The notes under the pieces: generated by a model
What the model was told of the DNA's origin: nothing
The model's input: only the letters and a program-made list of their open reading frames with translations
The model's database searches: none
DNA from: an uncultured Clostridia bacterium
GTDB taxonomy: Bacteria; Bacillota; Clostridia; Christensenellales; Borkfalkiaceae
Assembly (NCBI GenBank): GCA_944327625.1
Contig: CALVHL010000008.1
Location: 20,050-84,049, forward strand
Reading direction: 5' to 3'
Length of the DNA stretch: 64,000 nt
Made by a program: the position numbers and the translations under genes
In this document: piece after piece, positions 24,712 to 33,699 of the stretch
Position numbering within the stretch: the stretch's first letter is position 1
Layout: every line of letters starts with the position of its first letter

Positions 24712-27630
24712 TTACTTGTTTTCCTTTGCCTTTTTCTTTTCGAGCACTTCGGATGCGACGTACATTGATATGCAGCCCGCCGCGAGCACGCCGGTCACGC
24801 TCATCGCCGCGATTATCGCATTGCTCCACCACCAGCTCGTCTCGCCGACGGGCGTATCGGGCGTCATGCCGTTTACAGCCGCGCTGTAATTGGAGACGAC
24901 GTACAGTATTCTGTGGCACGCCTCTCTCATCGACTGTGCAAACGTCGCGTTGTCCTTGTAAGAATTGAGCGCGTCGCGCGAACCGCTGCCGAGGAACAGG
25001 TCTGTGCCTGCGGGTATGCCGTCCTGATAGGTCATTATGTATGCCGTATTGGACGCCGCCATGTCGGTTATGCAATAGCCGTCAAAGCCCCATTCGCCGC
25101 GCATTATGCCGCCGAGAAGCTCCTCGGAAGCGCCTACCCAGAACGCGCCCGCGCGGTTCATCGCCGACATTACGGCGTGCGCATTGCCCATTCCTTCTGC
25201 CGACGAGAGCGAATACTCGAAGGGCAGCAGATATATCTCGCGGGCGGCCTGCTCGTTGAGCCATACCGCGCCGCCTGCGCGCTGGTCTTCCTGGTCGTTA
25301 AAGGCTATGTGCTTGACGTGAGCTACCACGCCCTTGGACTGTATGCCCGTAATTTCGGCAACGCTCGCCATGCCCGAAAGATAGGGATCTTCGGAGAAAT
25401 ATTCGTGCGATCTGCCGCCGAAAGGCGTGCGGTGTATGTTGATTGCGTTGGCATATATGCCCGTAAGTCCCTGCGAGAGCGCGTCCTCGGCGAGCATTTC
25501 GCCCACCTGACGAATGAGGTCGTCGTTATAGGTAGAAGCCCATATTCCCTCGCTGGGGAAGGACAGGTCGCCCTGAGAGCCGACCACGCCCGTAGGTCCG
25601 TCATATTCGTGGGTGTCGGGCTTGGCGACGGAGCTCAGAGGCACCGTCGTATACATTCCGTTGGTGATGAGATATGCCTGATCTTCAAAGCTCATCTGAT
25701 CGAGCAGCTTCTGCCACTTGTCGCTGTCATAGTCCTCGCCGCGCAATTCGGTAATCGTATAGCCGTTATTTGCGTTATATGTCGGCATCTCCGCGTCTGC
25801 GTCCTCCTCTATCGCGCGGTTGCGCTGGAGGTCGGCGTAGAGCTTGTCGGTGAGTTTGACTATTATCGCCTCGGAGGGAAGCGTTCCCTCCCAGTCGCCG
25901 CGCGAGACGTAGGTAACCTCCGTTTCGCTGCCCTCGTACTTGTTGAGGTCGGCGAACTCTAACTGGTTGGTTATCGCCTCACCGGTGTATTCGGATACCG
26001 AATAAGTCGTCGCGTCATATTCCTCGGTGAAGGACTTTACGAGCAGCGCGTCGCCCTCCGCGTCCATTCTGCCGTCGGTGTTGGCGGGCGTGTAGCCCTG
26101 CGCGGCGAGAATGTTGTTTGCCGCCTCGTGCGCTCCGTTTGCGACGGTCAGGTAATATTCGCCCTCGTCGACGACGTATGTCTTTGCCTTTTGGTCGTCA
26201 TAGCTCTTGAACTGACTTTCGGAGACGGTTATTTCAATGACGTCGCTCGTCTCGCCGGGCGCAAGCTCCTCGGTCTTGGCATAGCCGACGAGCTCGACAG
26301 CCGACTTTTCGATGCCGCCGTCGATGTAGGGTTTTTGGAGATAGACTTCTATAACTTCCTTGCCCGAATATTCGCTGCCCGTGTTGGTCACGGTGACGGA
26401 TACGGTATATTCTCTGCTCTCCTCGTCGTATTCGACGTCGAAGCTTGAATATTCAAAGGTCGTGTAGGACAGGCCGTAGCCGAAGGAATAGGCGACGTCG
26501 TCGGAATAACTGTAATCGCCCGTACCCTCTCTGCCCGTCACGTAGTCGGTGTAGCGCGTTTCGTAATAGCGATAGCCCACATATATGCCCTCGCTGTATA
26601 CTCCGTAGTACATCTGCGAGCTGTCGGCAAGCCTCTCCGCGCCGTCGTACTGGCGCATGAAGTTGTTGAACTCGTTATATGACTGCTGCATCATCGCGGG
26701 CGAGGACATATTGTCTACGAGATAAGTGTCGGACAGCTTGCCGCTTGGCACATATTTGCCCGTCAGCACGCCCGCAACCGCGTCTATGCCGCCCTTGCCG
26801 ACGTTGCCCACCCACAGGCAGGCGTCGACGTCTATGTCGGATTGTTCGAGGAAATCGAGCTGAATTGTCGCCGAGGAGTTGAGGAGAACTATTATCTTAT
26901 TCACCTTGCCCGAGGCTTTGAGCGAAGTGAGTTCTTTCAAAACGCCCAGCTCCTCTTCGGAAAGTGTGAGATAACTGCCGTCGGCGGTGTCTGAACGCGT
27001 GGAGTTAATGTCCGCGCCTTCGCCGCTGTTGCGGGCTATATTGACGATTGCCGTGCCGTATTCGGAGATCGAAGCGACCGCATCGGGCGTAATATCCGCA
27101 TAGGGCACTTCGTTTACCATATAGCGCGTACCCTCTTTATATCTGCCCATACCCAGCACGCTGACCTGCGAGGAATAGAAATCCCACAGTGCTGAATTTA
27201 CTTCCAGCCCCGCGCCTTCGAGCGCCGTCTTGAAGTCGGTATATCCCGAAGTATCCGCCGCCGACGAACCCGACGTCGCATAGTTGAACATCACCGAGCC
27301 CGTCAGAAAAGTGCTGACCTTTTCGCCGTCGGCAAGGGGCAATGCGTTCTTCTCATTTTTAAGGAGAACTATGCCCTCGCTCTCCACCTTTTCGGCAAGC
27401 GCGAGATAGTCGGCTTCGAGCTTTTCATACTCGTCTTCGCCGTAGCTGCTTTTGAAATACTGATATTGTTCGTCGTCCGACCGCTCTATCTCCGACGAGG
27501 AGATGTTGAGCGCGTTGTTTATCGCCGCGCTCTGGCTCATGGCTATCGAATAGCCGCCCGAGACAATGACGAAAACAGAAGTGACGCCGAGGGAAAGACC
27601 TTCCCACAATCTTCTTTTAAACAGTTTCAT
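24712..27630 (-). CDS. Doubly membrane-anchored, permuted GH3 beta-glycosidase
   Basis: A 972-residue family 3 glycoside hydrolase in permuted order. An N-terminal anchor helix lies at about 11-32. The usual C-terminal GH3 domain comes first (AEKVESEGIVLLKNEKNALPL near 75-95), then a fibronectin-III-like domain (FGYGLSYTTFEYSSF near 390). The catalytic barrel comes last, with GPTGVVGS, VKHIAFNDQEDQR (about 770) and nucleophile Asp in GYCITDMAAS (about 855). A second helix at about 935-960 and a basic tail EKKKAKENK end the protein, so both ends are in the membrane and the enzyme faces outside. Permuted GH3 enzymes are known from Ruminococcus and Butyrivibrio. It overlaps the upstream membrane-protein gene by 14 bp. 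Substrate unknown. Confidence 0.92.
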   Translation of the reverse strand: MKLFKRRLWEGLSLGVTSVFVIVSGGYSIAMSQSAAINNALNISSSEIERSDDEQYQYFKSSYGEDEYEKLEADYLALAEKVESEGIVLLKNEKNALPLADGEKVSTFLTGSVMFNYATSGSSAADTSGYTDFKTALEGAGLEVNSALWDFYSSQVSVLGMGRYKEGTRYMVNEVPYADITPDAVASISEYGTAIVNIARNSGEGADINSTRSDTADGSYLTLSEEELGVLKELTSLKASGKVNKIIVLLNSSATIQLDFLEQSDIDVDACLWVGNVGKGGIDAVAGVLTGKYVPSGKLSDTYLVDNMSSPAMMQQSYNEFNNFMRQYDGAERLADSSQMYYGVYSEGIYVGYRYYETRYTDYVTGREGTGDYSYSDDVAYSFGYGLSYTTFEYSSFDVEYDEESREYTVSVTVTNTGSEYSGKEVIEVYLQKPYIDGGIEKSAVELVGYAKTEELAPGETSDVIEITVSESQFKSYDDQKAKTYVVDEGEYYLTVANGAHEAANNILAAQGYTPANTDGRMDAEGDALLVKSFTEEYDATTYSVSEYTGEAITNQLEFADLNKYEGSETEVTYVSRGDWEGTLPSEAIIVKLTDKLYADLQRNRAIEEDADAEMPTYNANNGYTITELRGEDYDSDKWQKLLDQMSFEDQAYLITNGMYTTVPLSSVAKPDTHEYDGPTGVVGSQGDLSFPSEGIWASTYNDDLIRQVGEMLAEDALSQGLTGIYANAINIHRTPFGGRSHEYFSEDPYLSGMASVAEITGIQSKGVVAHVKHIAFNDQEDQRAGGAVWLNEQAAREIYLLPFEYSLSSAEGMGNAHAVMSAMNRAGAFWVGASEELLGGIMRGEWGFDGYCITDMAASNTAYIMTYQDGIPAGTDLFLGSGSRDALNSYKDNATFAQSMREACHRILYVVSNYSAAVNGMTPDTPVGETSWWWSNAIIAAMSVTGVLAAGCISMYVASEVLEKKKAKENK

Positions 27631-28069
27631 CTTTCACCTCCGTCCTGCTTTCTTGGGCTTTTGCCCACGGGCGCCACCCGCTGAGTATGCCTGCAAGCAG
27701 CGCCAGGACAAAAGAAAGGAGGAAGAAAACGAATGTGACTATAAATCCGGCCGTAAAGCCGTAGCCGTCAATTGCAACGAACACGTTTGCAATGTAAGTG
27801 ACCTGCGAATATATGAACCACATAAAACCGTACAGATAGAGCATTGCGGCGACGTATCTGACATCCTTGAAGTCGAACACCGCAGTGATGGCGCACAGAA
27901 CTACCGCCGCCCATGCGCAGCCGACCGCGCAGCCGTTCAGGTCGGGATTAAAAGAGGTTACGCCCGTAGCCATATAGGTTATACCCGCGACTATGCCGCA
28001 GATAACCGCACACAGAGAGAGGTAGTAACCTACCCCTCTGCCTGCCAGAAATTTCTTAAAAGCGTTCAT
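27617..28069 (-). CDS. Four-helix membrane protein between lipoprotein and GH3
   Basis: A 150-residue protein with four hydrophobic helices (about 15-37, 48-63, 72-92 and 106-130) and a charged C-terminal tail. No family recognised. It lies 12 bp after the carbohydrate-binding lipoprotein gene and overlaps the GH3 start by 14 bp, so it is translationally coupled to the doubly anchored enzyme. A membrane partner for that enzyme is a reasonable inference. There is no equivalent in the otherwise similar module at 55.2-58.6 kb. Confidence 0.75.
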   Translation of the reverse strand: MNAFKKFLAGRGVGYYLSLCAVICGIVAGITYMATGVTSFNPDLNGCAVGCAWAAVVLCAITAVFDFKDVRYVAAMLYLYGFMWFIYSQVTYIANVFVAIDGYGFTAGFIVTFVFFLLSFVLALLAGILSGWRPWAKAQESRTEVKDETV

Positions 28070-28081
28070 CTTGCACCAAAA

Positions 28082-29194
28082 TTATTTATTGTATTCCGTC
28101 ATGGTGAGATTGGCATCGGTTATAATCTTTATGCAGTCTACCATGGGCGAAGCGGCGTCGACGGTGCCTGCGTCGCCTGCGGGAGTCTGGTTGTTGTTGA
28201 CCGTGAGACGAATGATATTTTCGCCATCGTTAAGGCTGATGCTGCCGAGCGTTATCTCCTGCCAACTGCCGCGTATGCCGGGATTGGTGGAAACTTCCGT
28301 GCCGTTGCCGAGGCTTATCTGCGTCGTGTAGGCAAGCTTCTGCCCGTTGATAGTCACGCTGTAAGTTGCCGCGGTGAGCGTTATGTCGGCATATTCGCAG
28401 CCGAGCACTACGCGCAGTATTGCGTTGCTGACGGTAGCGTCGGAATTTATGACGAATTCGAGATAGCCGCCGCGATAGTAAAGGCCGCTTACGCACTTGC
28501 CGTTGCTTGCGTTTTGGTCGCCCTTGATAAGCGCAGTGCCGTTGGCGCTGCCGGAGAAGTTATATCCGAGCTTATTGCCGTTCTGGTCGGCATAGTCGGG
28601 ATAGTCCGCCGTCAGCCCCGTAAGCTGAGTATATTCCGCCTCGAACGTGTAAGAAGTCTGCCACGACGCGTAGAATTCTACCGAAGCGTCATACTTCTTC
28701 GCGGGCGAAAACTCGGTACCGTCCTCGGTATACCAGCCCGCGAACGCATAACCGTCGCGCTTGGGCTCTGCAACAGAGCCTATTCTCGAACCGCTTTCAA
28801 AGTTGACGGTGTAATACACTTCCTCTTCCGCGCCATCATAGTTCCAGTAGAACGTCGCCGTCAGCGCGTTGCTTTCGTCCAGCCACGAAGCGTATATCGT
28901 GGTATTTGAAGTAACCGCCGTCGTCTCGAACTCGTACAGATTTTCAAGCGACTGATCGGCGTACCAGTTACCGAATACCAAGCCCTCCTTTTCGGGATCT
29001 TCTTCGGGACGGACGGCATAACCGCCCTCTTCCACCGTCTGCGAGGGAACGGCAGAGCCGCCGTTGGTTTCAAAGGTTACGGTATAGCTCTTTTTATTTT
29101 CGGCCTCGTCGCCGTTTTCGCCGCAGGCTGCAAACGAAGTACAGAGCACAGCCGCGCAGAGCGACGAAAGTACCATCGTGGTTATCTTTTTCAT
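28082..29194 (-). CDS. Lipoprotein with two InlB-type repeats and a CBM6/35-like domain
   Basis: A 370-residue lipoprotein. The start at 29194 (MKKITTMVLSSL) is set by AAGGAGAAG before it. The lipobox is SFAAC (Cys about 24). Two Listeria-Bacteroides repeats follow, ending GNWYADQSLENLYEF...IYASW and AGWYTEDGTEFSPAKKYDASVEFYASW. The C-terminal 190 residues have the beta-sandwich pattern of CBM6/CBM35 carbohydrate-binding modules (TFEAEYTQLTGL, GYLEFVINSD, GENIIRLTVNN, MVDCIKI). It probably binds glycan at the surface for the GH3 encoded in the same transcript. The CBM class is assigned by pattern only. Confidence 0.82.
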   Translation of the reverse strand: MKKITTMVLSSLCAAVLCTSFAACGENGDEAENKKSYTVTFETNGGSAVPSQTVEEGGYAVRPEEDPEKEGLVFGNWYADQSLENLYEFETTAVTSNTTIYASWLDESNALTATFYWNYDGAEEEVYYTVNFESGSRIGSVAEPKRDGYAFAGWYTEDGTEFSPAKKYDASVEFYASWQTSYTFEAEYTQLTGLTADYPDYADQNGNKLGYNFSGSANGTALIKGDQNASNGKCVSGLYYRGGYLEFVINSDATVSNAILRVVLGCEYADITLTAATYSVTINGQKLAYTTQISLGNGTEVSTNPGIRGSWQEITLGSISLNDGENIIRLTVNNNQTPAGDAGTVDAASPMVDCIKIITDANLTMTEYNK

Positions 29195-29227
29195 GATATA
29201 TCTTCTCCTTATTATTTCGGGGTTAAT

Positions 29228-29233
29228 TTCGTA
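29228..29233 (+). promoter_or_regulatory. TTCGTA motif before the lipoprotein gene
   Basis: ATTTCGTATTT at 29226-29236, matching the half-site seen at 24.65 and 33.65 kb. A single short copy, so it could be chance. Confidence 0.25.
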
Positions 29234-29241
29234 TTTAAAGT

Positions 29242-29271
29242 CTTTTAGTTGCGGCATATATGCCGCCCAAT
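29242..29271 (-). repeat. 30-bp intergenic repeat, copy 5
   Basis: Carries the most symmetrical core of all copies, GCGGCATATATGCCGC. It lies in the leader between the large GH3 gene and the lipoprotein gene. Confidence 0.72.
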
Positions 29272-29310
29272 TAGTATTTACAGGCAGGTTTTATAAAATT
29301 TTCAGGCGAC

Positions 29311-29338
29311 AGGTATGTCGGATTTCTCCGACATACCT
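29311..29338 (-). terminator. Hairpin after the 1368-residue GH3 gene
   Basis: 12-bp perfect stem AGGTATGTCGGA / TCCGACATACCT with a 4-base loop. A second hairpin, GTTATTCAG / CTGAATAAC, lies at 29355-29379, nearer the GH3 stop. Neither is followed at once by a U-run on the minus strand. Paired CAGGCAGG and CCTGCCTG segments flank the larger stem, so alternative folds are possible. Confidence 0.6.
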
Positions 29339-29397
29339 TGCCTGCCTGACATCTGTTATTCAGGGATCGGCTGAATAACGGGGGGAGCATTTTTTTA

Positions 29398-32300
29398 TCA
29401 GTCTTTCCTGCTCTTTCTGCGTGCGATAACTACTGCCGCAGCCGCTGCGAGCGTTGCGCCGACGATTGCCGCGGTGCTTGCGATATTGCCTGCACAGCCG
29501 CCTTCGGTATTTCCGCCCTCGGTGTTGCCGCCTTCGTTTCCGCTGTTCTGTTCGAGCTTGGAGATGGCGTCGTCAATCATATCCTGAACTTCGTCGCCGG
29601 TTACATAGTCGGGCTCTTCTACTACGGGCGCGTCGGCCTCTGTGACCACTAACGTGATGACATAGTCGACTTCGGTCGTGGTGGTCGTCGAACCGCCCTT
29701 GTTGCCGCCCATGTCGAACGTCTGCATTCCGCTCTTGCTGCCCTTGTTGTCGCCGCCGCCGTCAGAGCCCTGCGTAGCAATCAGTCTGATGGTAACTTCA
29801 TAGGTACCTGCCACTTCGGGAGTACCGGTGATTTCGCCCGTATCCTTGTTGATCGTGAGACCTGCGGGAAGGGACGAGCCGGGTGCGATACCCCACTCTA
29901 TCGTAGTGTAGTTCTCGGTAGTGAACTCATCGGACTGAAGCAGAGCATAGAACTCTTCGCCGACTTTAAGTCCGTCGAGAGCGTCGCTGTCCGCATTGAC
30001 TTTGATAGCTTCTGATATGCTGATGCTGTATGTAGCCGTTTTATCTACCCAGCCGTCGATCATGAATTCGACGGTGAAGCTGAAATCGCCTGCTTCTTCG
30101 GGAGTACCCGTGATAGAGCCTGTGTTCTTGTCGAGCGACAGACCTGCGGGAAGCGAACCCGAGGTTATCTCATATGTAGCCGTCGAACCATCAGTGAGAA
30201 GGCTGTCTATTGCGACACTTGCTTCATAGCTTACCTGCTGGGTGCCGCTGACAAGAGCTGTACCCGTAACGGCGAGTTCGCTATATCCGTTGAACTGAGC
30301 GGAGGTGTCTGCAAGCTGATAGAGAATAGCCTTAGCCGCCTCTCTTACGCAATACCACTGCGTAGGGCTTGCAATAGTCACATCTGCACCTGTTTCCTCG
30401 TCAACAGTATCAATCATAACCATACCCTTGTGCTTTGTGCCGCTTGCGTCAGTCCACTCGTAGTCGGGATCCCACTCGCCGGAGAGATATTCTACGAAAG
30501 GCGTGGTGTAGAGCTCCATCTGATGACCGGCACGAACCATCATATCGGGATCGGTTCTGGTTCTCCAACCAATGTAACCGTCGGTTACAAAGTATGCCTG
30601 AGTACCCCACTGGTTCTGATAGAGTTCAGTATTAAGATTATAGTTATTGGTATTTGACCAGCCGCCAAGTCTTCCATAGCCCGTCATCGCAGCCTTGGAG
30701 CCGCCCTCCTGAAGAGCCATCTGGAAGGACTTGCAGTAGTTTTCGCGTATGGTCTGCTCATCTGCCCAGGTGAAGAGGTTACCGCGGTTGGTTTCCTGAT
30801 CGTTCATGAAGCAGTGCTTTACATAGCATACGATGCCCTTGGACTGTACGCCCTGGATAACCGCTGCCGCCATATAGCCGCTGTGCAGACCGTCCTGCGA
30901 ATAGTATTCGTTATTTCTGCCAGAGAAAGGCGAGCGGTGAATGTCCGCGCCGGGTGCATACCAGCCGTTTCTGCCGAGAAGCAGACCGAGGTTGCCCATT
31001 ATTGTACCCTGCTTGTTTGCAAGTTCGGTATTGAAGGTTGCGCCGATCATGTCCTCGGACGCCCAGCAATGAGAGCTGTCCCAGTTGTTTGGACCGTCGG
31101 AATCCTCACTCTTGAGCTTGCCTATGGAAGCGATGTCAGCCGTCGAATAACCGCCGAACTCTATAAGAGTGCAAAGTTCGTCATAAGTCAACTGGTTGAG
31201 GAAGGTATCCCAAAGAGGATCGTCATAGGGAACGCCTGCCATGTCAGCAAACTTGATGGTCGTCTCGTCCGCCTCAGATACGTACATGGGATTGGAAGTT
31301 TCGGTACGGTTATTCTGTACGACGTGGTCTTCGTCGTATACGCCCGTTACCTGCGACCATGTCGAAGGAATGTCAGCTTCGTCCTTGTACCAGGGGTCGG
31401 TCTCCTTATCGTAGCTGGGACCATACTCATATGTACTTGTGCCGGGCTTTTCAAGTCCTGTGCTGCTATCAATTTCAGGCGTCTTGGTTACACGGAAGTT
31501 ATCCCAATAGCCGATGTTGTCGAGAACTTCGTTCTTGAACGTGAGATCTGCCGCCGTAGGTGCTTCGGGGAAGGTCGTGACCATGTTCGCACGCGAAATT
31601 ATGGTCATTCCGCTCTCGCCGTCAGCCATCATATCTGCCGTACGGACGTTGTTGAAGTCGAGATCGCCGAGCTGCGTAGTGCCGTCAGCCGAGCCGTTCT
31701 CCGCCGAGAAAAGATTTTCAAGCTCGTTGCCCGAATAGTCGTCAAGCTTGAGAATTGCGTCCTCGGTGAGCGAGAAAGTGACTTCGTCGTACGCGTCGTC
31801 CTTGTTGTCCTTGTCGGTCTTATAGTCGAAGTGCGAATCTTCCATCAGACGTATGGTGTAGTCGCCCTCGTCGAGTTCATAGCAGCCCTGGTTGTCGTTG
31901 TGGTTTGCGTCGTCATAGTCCCAAGACGCCATATCCTGAACATTGATTTTAATGACAACCGTCTGCTCTTCGCCGGGCTGCAACGTGTCGGTCTTGGCAA
32001 ATCCGACGAGCGATACCGCTGCCTTTTCAACTTCGCCCTTTGTATAAGGCGCCGAAACGTAAGCCTGTACCGTCTTTTTGCCTGCTACGCTGCCCGTATT
32101 CTTGACTGTTACAGGAACATATATGGTATCTATCGTTGCTTCTTTTCCGACAGATGAGCTGAACAGCTCGGCAAGTCCGCTCGAAGCGAGCGCCGTCTTG
32201 CAGCTTGCGTCGGTATATATACCGCCCGCGTTGAAGGAGAACGTCGTGTAGTTGAGGCTGTACCCGTAAGGATAGAGCACGTTCTTTTCCCACCACTTTT

Positions 32301-33504
32301 CAGCGGCGTTGAGCGAAGCGTCGCTCTGACCTGCGGAAACTGTGTTTTCGGTGAGCGTATCGGTTTCCGCATTATAGTTGAGGTTGCCGAGAGCTATTTC
32401 GGTATATACGGTCTCATAGTACTTATATCCGAGGTAAATGCCCTCTTCATAGTCAACGCCGTGATAACCTTCGCTGTCGTAAGAGGTATAGGAATTTGTA
32501 TCAGCGCTGCTGCCGACAACCGTTCCGTCTTCGCGCATATACGCGTTGGAGCCTGCGCCGCCCGTTGCGCCGCCCGTCTGGTTATTGCTGCCGAAGTTGT
32601 ACCAGGTGGGATCGGTGGTGAAGTCGGTCATCCACTCGTCAACAAGTCCGCCGGAAGGGCTTAAACCTTTAAGAATATCCGTCATTCCCGCAAGTCCGCC
32701 GACGCCGGGACGTCCGATATGCAGAATTGCGCTTATCTTGTCGTTGTTTTCAAGATCTTCAAGCTCCATTGGATTGGAGGTGTTTGTGATGACGATAACC
32801 TTATCGAAACGCGCGGTGACGTATTCGATGAGCGCTTCTTCCTCGTCGGTGAGCATGAGATAGTGCTTGTATGTCTTGCCGTCCTCGTCGGTATAGAGCG
32901 CAAGATGATCGTCATTCTCGTCTACGGTCTGGGTAGTGACCCTCGAAGCGTCCGAACCTTCGCCGCCCTCGCGGGAGAGCACGATGAACGCCGCGTCGTT
33001 ATATATCTTTGTAGAGCTGTCCACCTGACCGGAGAAGTTTGTAACTTCCTTGCCGATAGACGAATTGTCACGGCTGTAAAACTCCTTCAATGTGGGGTTG
33101 ACCTTGAAGCCTGCGTGTTCAAGCGCATCTGCAACCGTCTCGTCGCTGGCGGATGAGCCGGAACTGAACGCACCCGAGCTGTCGGAAGCACCCACGAGAT
33201 TGTCGGACGTGACACCGAATACGCTTACCCATTCGCTGCCCGCCATAGGAAGAGCCTCATCCTTGTTTTTGAGAAGCGATGCACCTTCTGCAACTATCTC
33301 TCTTGTGAGATCTTCGGCAGCGGTCTTAGCCTCTTCCATACTGTTGAAGTCAGTATAATACTTGGTTAAACTGCTTTCCTCTGTGGCGCTGTCGTCAGCC
33401 GAGGCAAACGCCGTTCCGGTAAACATAGTCGTCCCCATCACCGCTGCGACAGCTATCGCAGAGAGAGATGCGGCGGCTTTTTTACCTGCTTTGAATCTTT
33501 GCAT
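29398..33504 (-). CDS. Giant permuted GH3 enzyme with Ig-like repeats and C-terminal anchor
   Basis: A 1368-residue secreted GH3. The signal peptide (MQRFKAGKKAAASLSAIAVA..., cleavage near AFA-SA, residue 33) follows a GGAGGAC site. The permuted order is seen again: ALPMAGSEWVSVFG near 95, a fibronectin-like region with YGYSLNYTTFSF near 415, then the barrel with YVKHCFMNDQETNR (about 895) and nucleophile Asp in YFVTDGYIGWR (about 976). Two putative Ig (He_PIG) repeats follow the barrel at about 1090-1260; each has LPAGL then GxITGTPE. A Gly/Asn/Glu-rich linker, one helix and the tail ARRKSRKD close it. No LPXTG is present. It is transcribed alone from its own promoter. A surface glycan-degrading role is inferred. 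Confidence 0.92.
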   Translation of the reverse strand: MQRFKAGKKAAASLSAIAVAAVMGTTMFTGTAFASADDSATEESSLTKYYTDFNSMEEAKTAAEDLTREIVAEGASLLKNKDEALPMAGSEWVSVFGVTSDNLVGASDSSGAFSSGSSASDETVADALEHAGFKVNPTLKEFYSRDNSSIGKEVTNFSGQVDSSTKIYNDAAFIVLSREGGEGSDASRVTTQTVDENDDHLALYTDEDGKTYKHYLMLTDEEEALIEYVTARFDKVIVITNTSNPMELEDLENNDKISAILHIGRPGVGGLAGMTDILKGLSPSGGLVDEWMTDFTTDPTWYNFGSNNQTGGATGGAGSNAYMREDGTVVGSSADTNSYTSYDSEGYHGVDYEEGIYLGYKYYETVYTEIALGNLNYNAETDTLTENTVSAGQSDASLNAAEKWWEKNVLYPYGYSLNYTTFSFNAGGIYTDASCKTALASSGLAELFSSSVGKEATIDTIYVPVTVKNTGSVAGKKTVQAYVSAPYTKGEVEKAAVSLVGFAKTDTLQPGEEQTVVIKINVQDMASWDYDDANHNDNQGCYELDEGDYTIRLMEDSHFDYKTDKDNKDDAYDEVTFSLTEDAILKLDDYSGNELENLFSAENGSADGTTQLGDLDFNNVRTADMMADGESGMTIISRANMVTTFPEAPTAADLTFKNEVLDNIGYWDNFRVTKTPEIDSSTGLEKPGTSTYEYGPSYDKETDPWYKDEADIPSTWSQVTGVYDEDHVVQNNRTETSNPMYVSEADETTIKFADMAGVPYDDPLWDTFLNQLTYDELCTLIEFGGYSTADIASIGKLKSEDSDGPNNWDSSHCWASEDMIGATFNTELANKQGTIMGNLGLLLGRNGWYAPGADIHRSPFSGRNNEYYSQDGLHSGYMAAAVIQGVQSKGIVCYVKHCFMNDQETNRGNLFTWADEQTIRENYCKSFQMALQEGGSKAAMTGYGRLGGWSNTNNYNLNTELYQNQWGTQAYFVTDGYIGWRTRTDPDMMVRAGHQMELYTTPFVEYLSGEWDPDYEWTDASGTKHKGMVMIDTVDEETGADVTIASPTQWYCVREAAKAILYQLADTSAQFNGYSELAVTGTALVSGTQQVSYEASVAIDSLLTDGSTATYEITSGSLPAGLSLDKNTGSITGTPEEAGDFSFTVEFMIDGWVDKTATYSISISEAIKVNADSDALDGLKVGEEFYALLQSDEFTTENYTTIEWGIAPGSSLPAGLTINKDTGEITGTPEVAGTYEVTIRLIATQGSDGGGDNKGSKSGMQTFDMGGNKGGSTTTTTEVDYVITLVVTEADAPVVEEPDYVTGDEVQDMIDDAISKLEQNSGNEGGNTEGGNTEGGCAGNIASTAAIVGATLAAAAAVVIARRKSRKD

Positions 33505-33566
33505 TTTGTCCTCCTTATTTATTCTTATTTGTTTGCCACTATCATCTTCTGTGGCTTTTCAACAGC

Positions 33567-33595
33567 ATATTATCACCGCATTTTTATATTTTCAA
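33567..33595 (-). promoter_or_regulatory. Promoter of the large GH3 gene
   Basis: Minus-strand TTGAAA at 33590-33595 and TAATAT at 33567-33572 with a 17-bp spacer, 63 bp before the start codon. The hexamers match the kinase-operon promoter at 24.6 kb. Confidence 0.75.
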
Positions 33596-33644
33596 CATAA
33601 GTCGTTCAACCCGCACAATTTTGCCGCCAAACAACATATTTCGC

Positions 33645-33671
33645 TACGAAATGTAGATTTTTTAATACGAA
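33645..33671 (-). promoter_or_regulatory. Paired TTCGTA direct repeats, candidate LytTR operator
   Basis: TTCGTA at 33666-33671 and again at 33645-33650 on the minus strand, start to start 21 bp, which puts both on the same face of the helix. This is the spacing used by LytTR regulators. They lie 50 to 76 bp upstream of the -35 box. The inner copy is also part of a short palindrome, ATTTCG-CTA-CGAAAT. Confidence 0.4.
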
Positions 33672-33699
33672 CTGCACGCCGCCCGACCGCGAAGATAAA

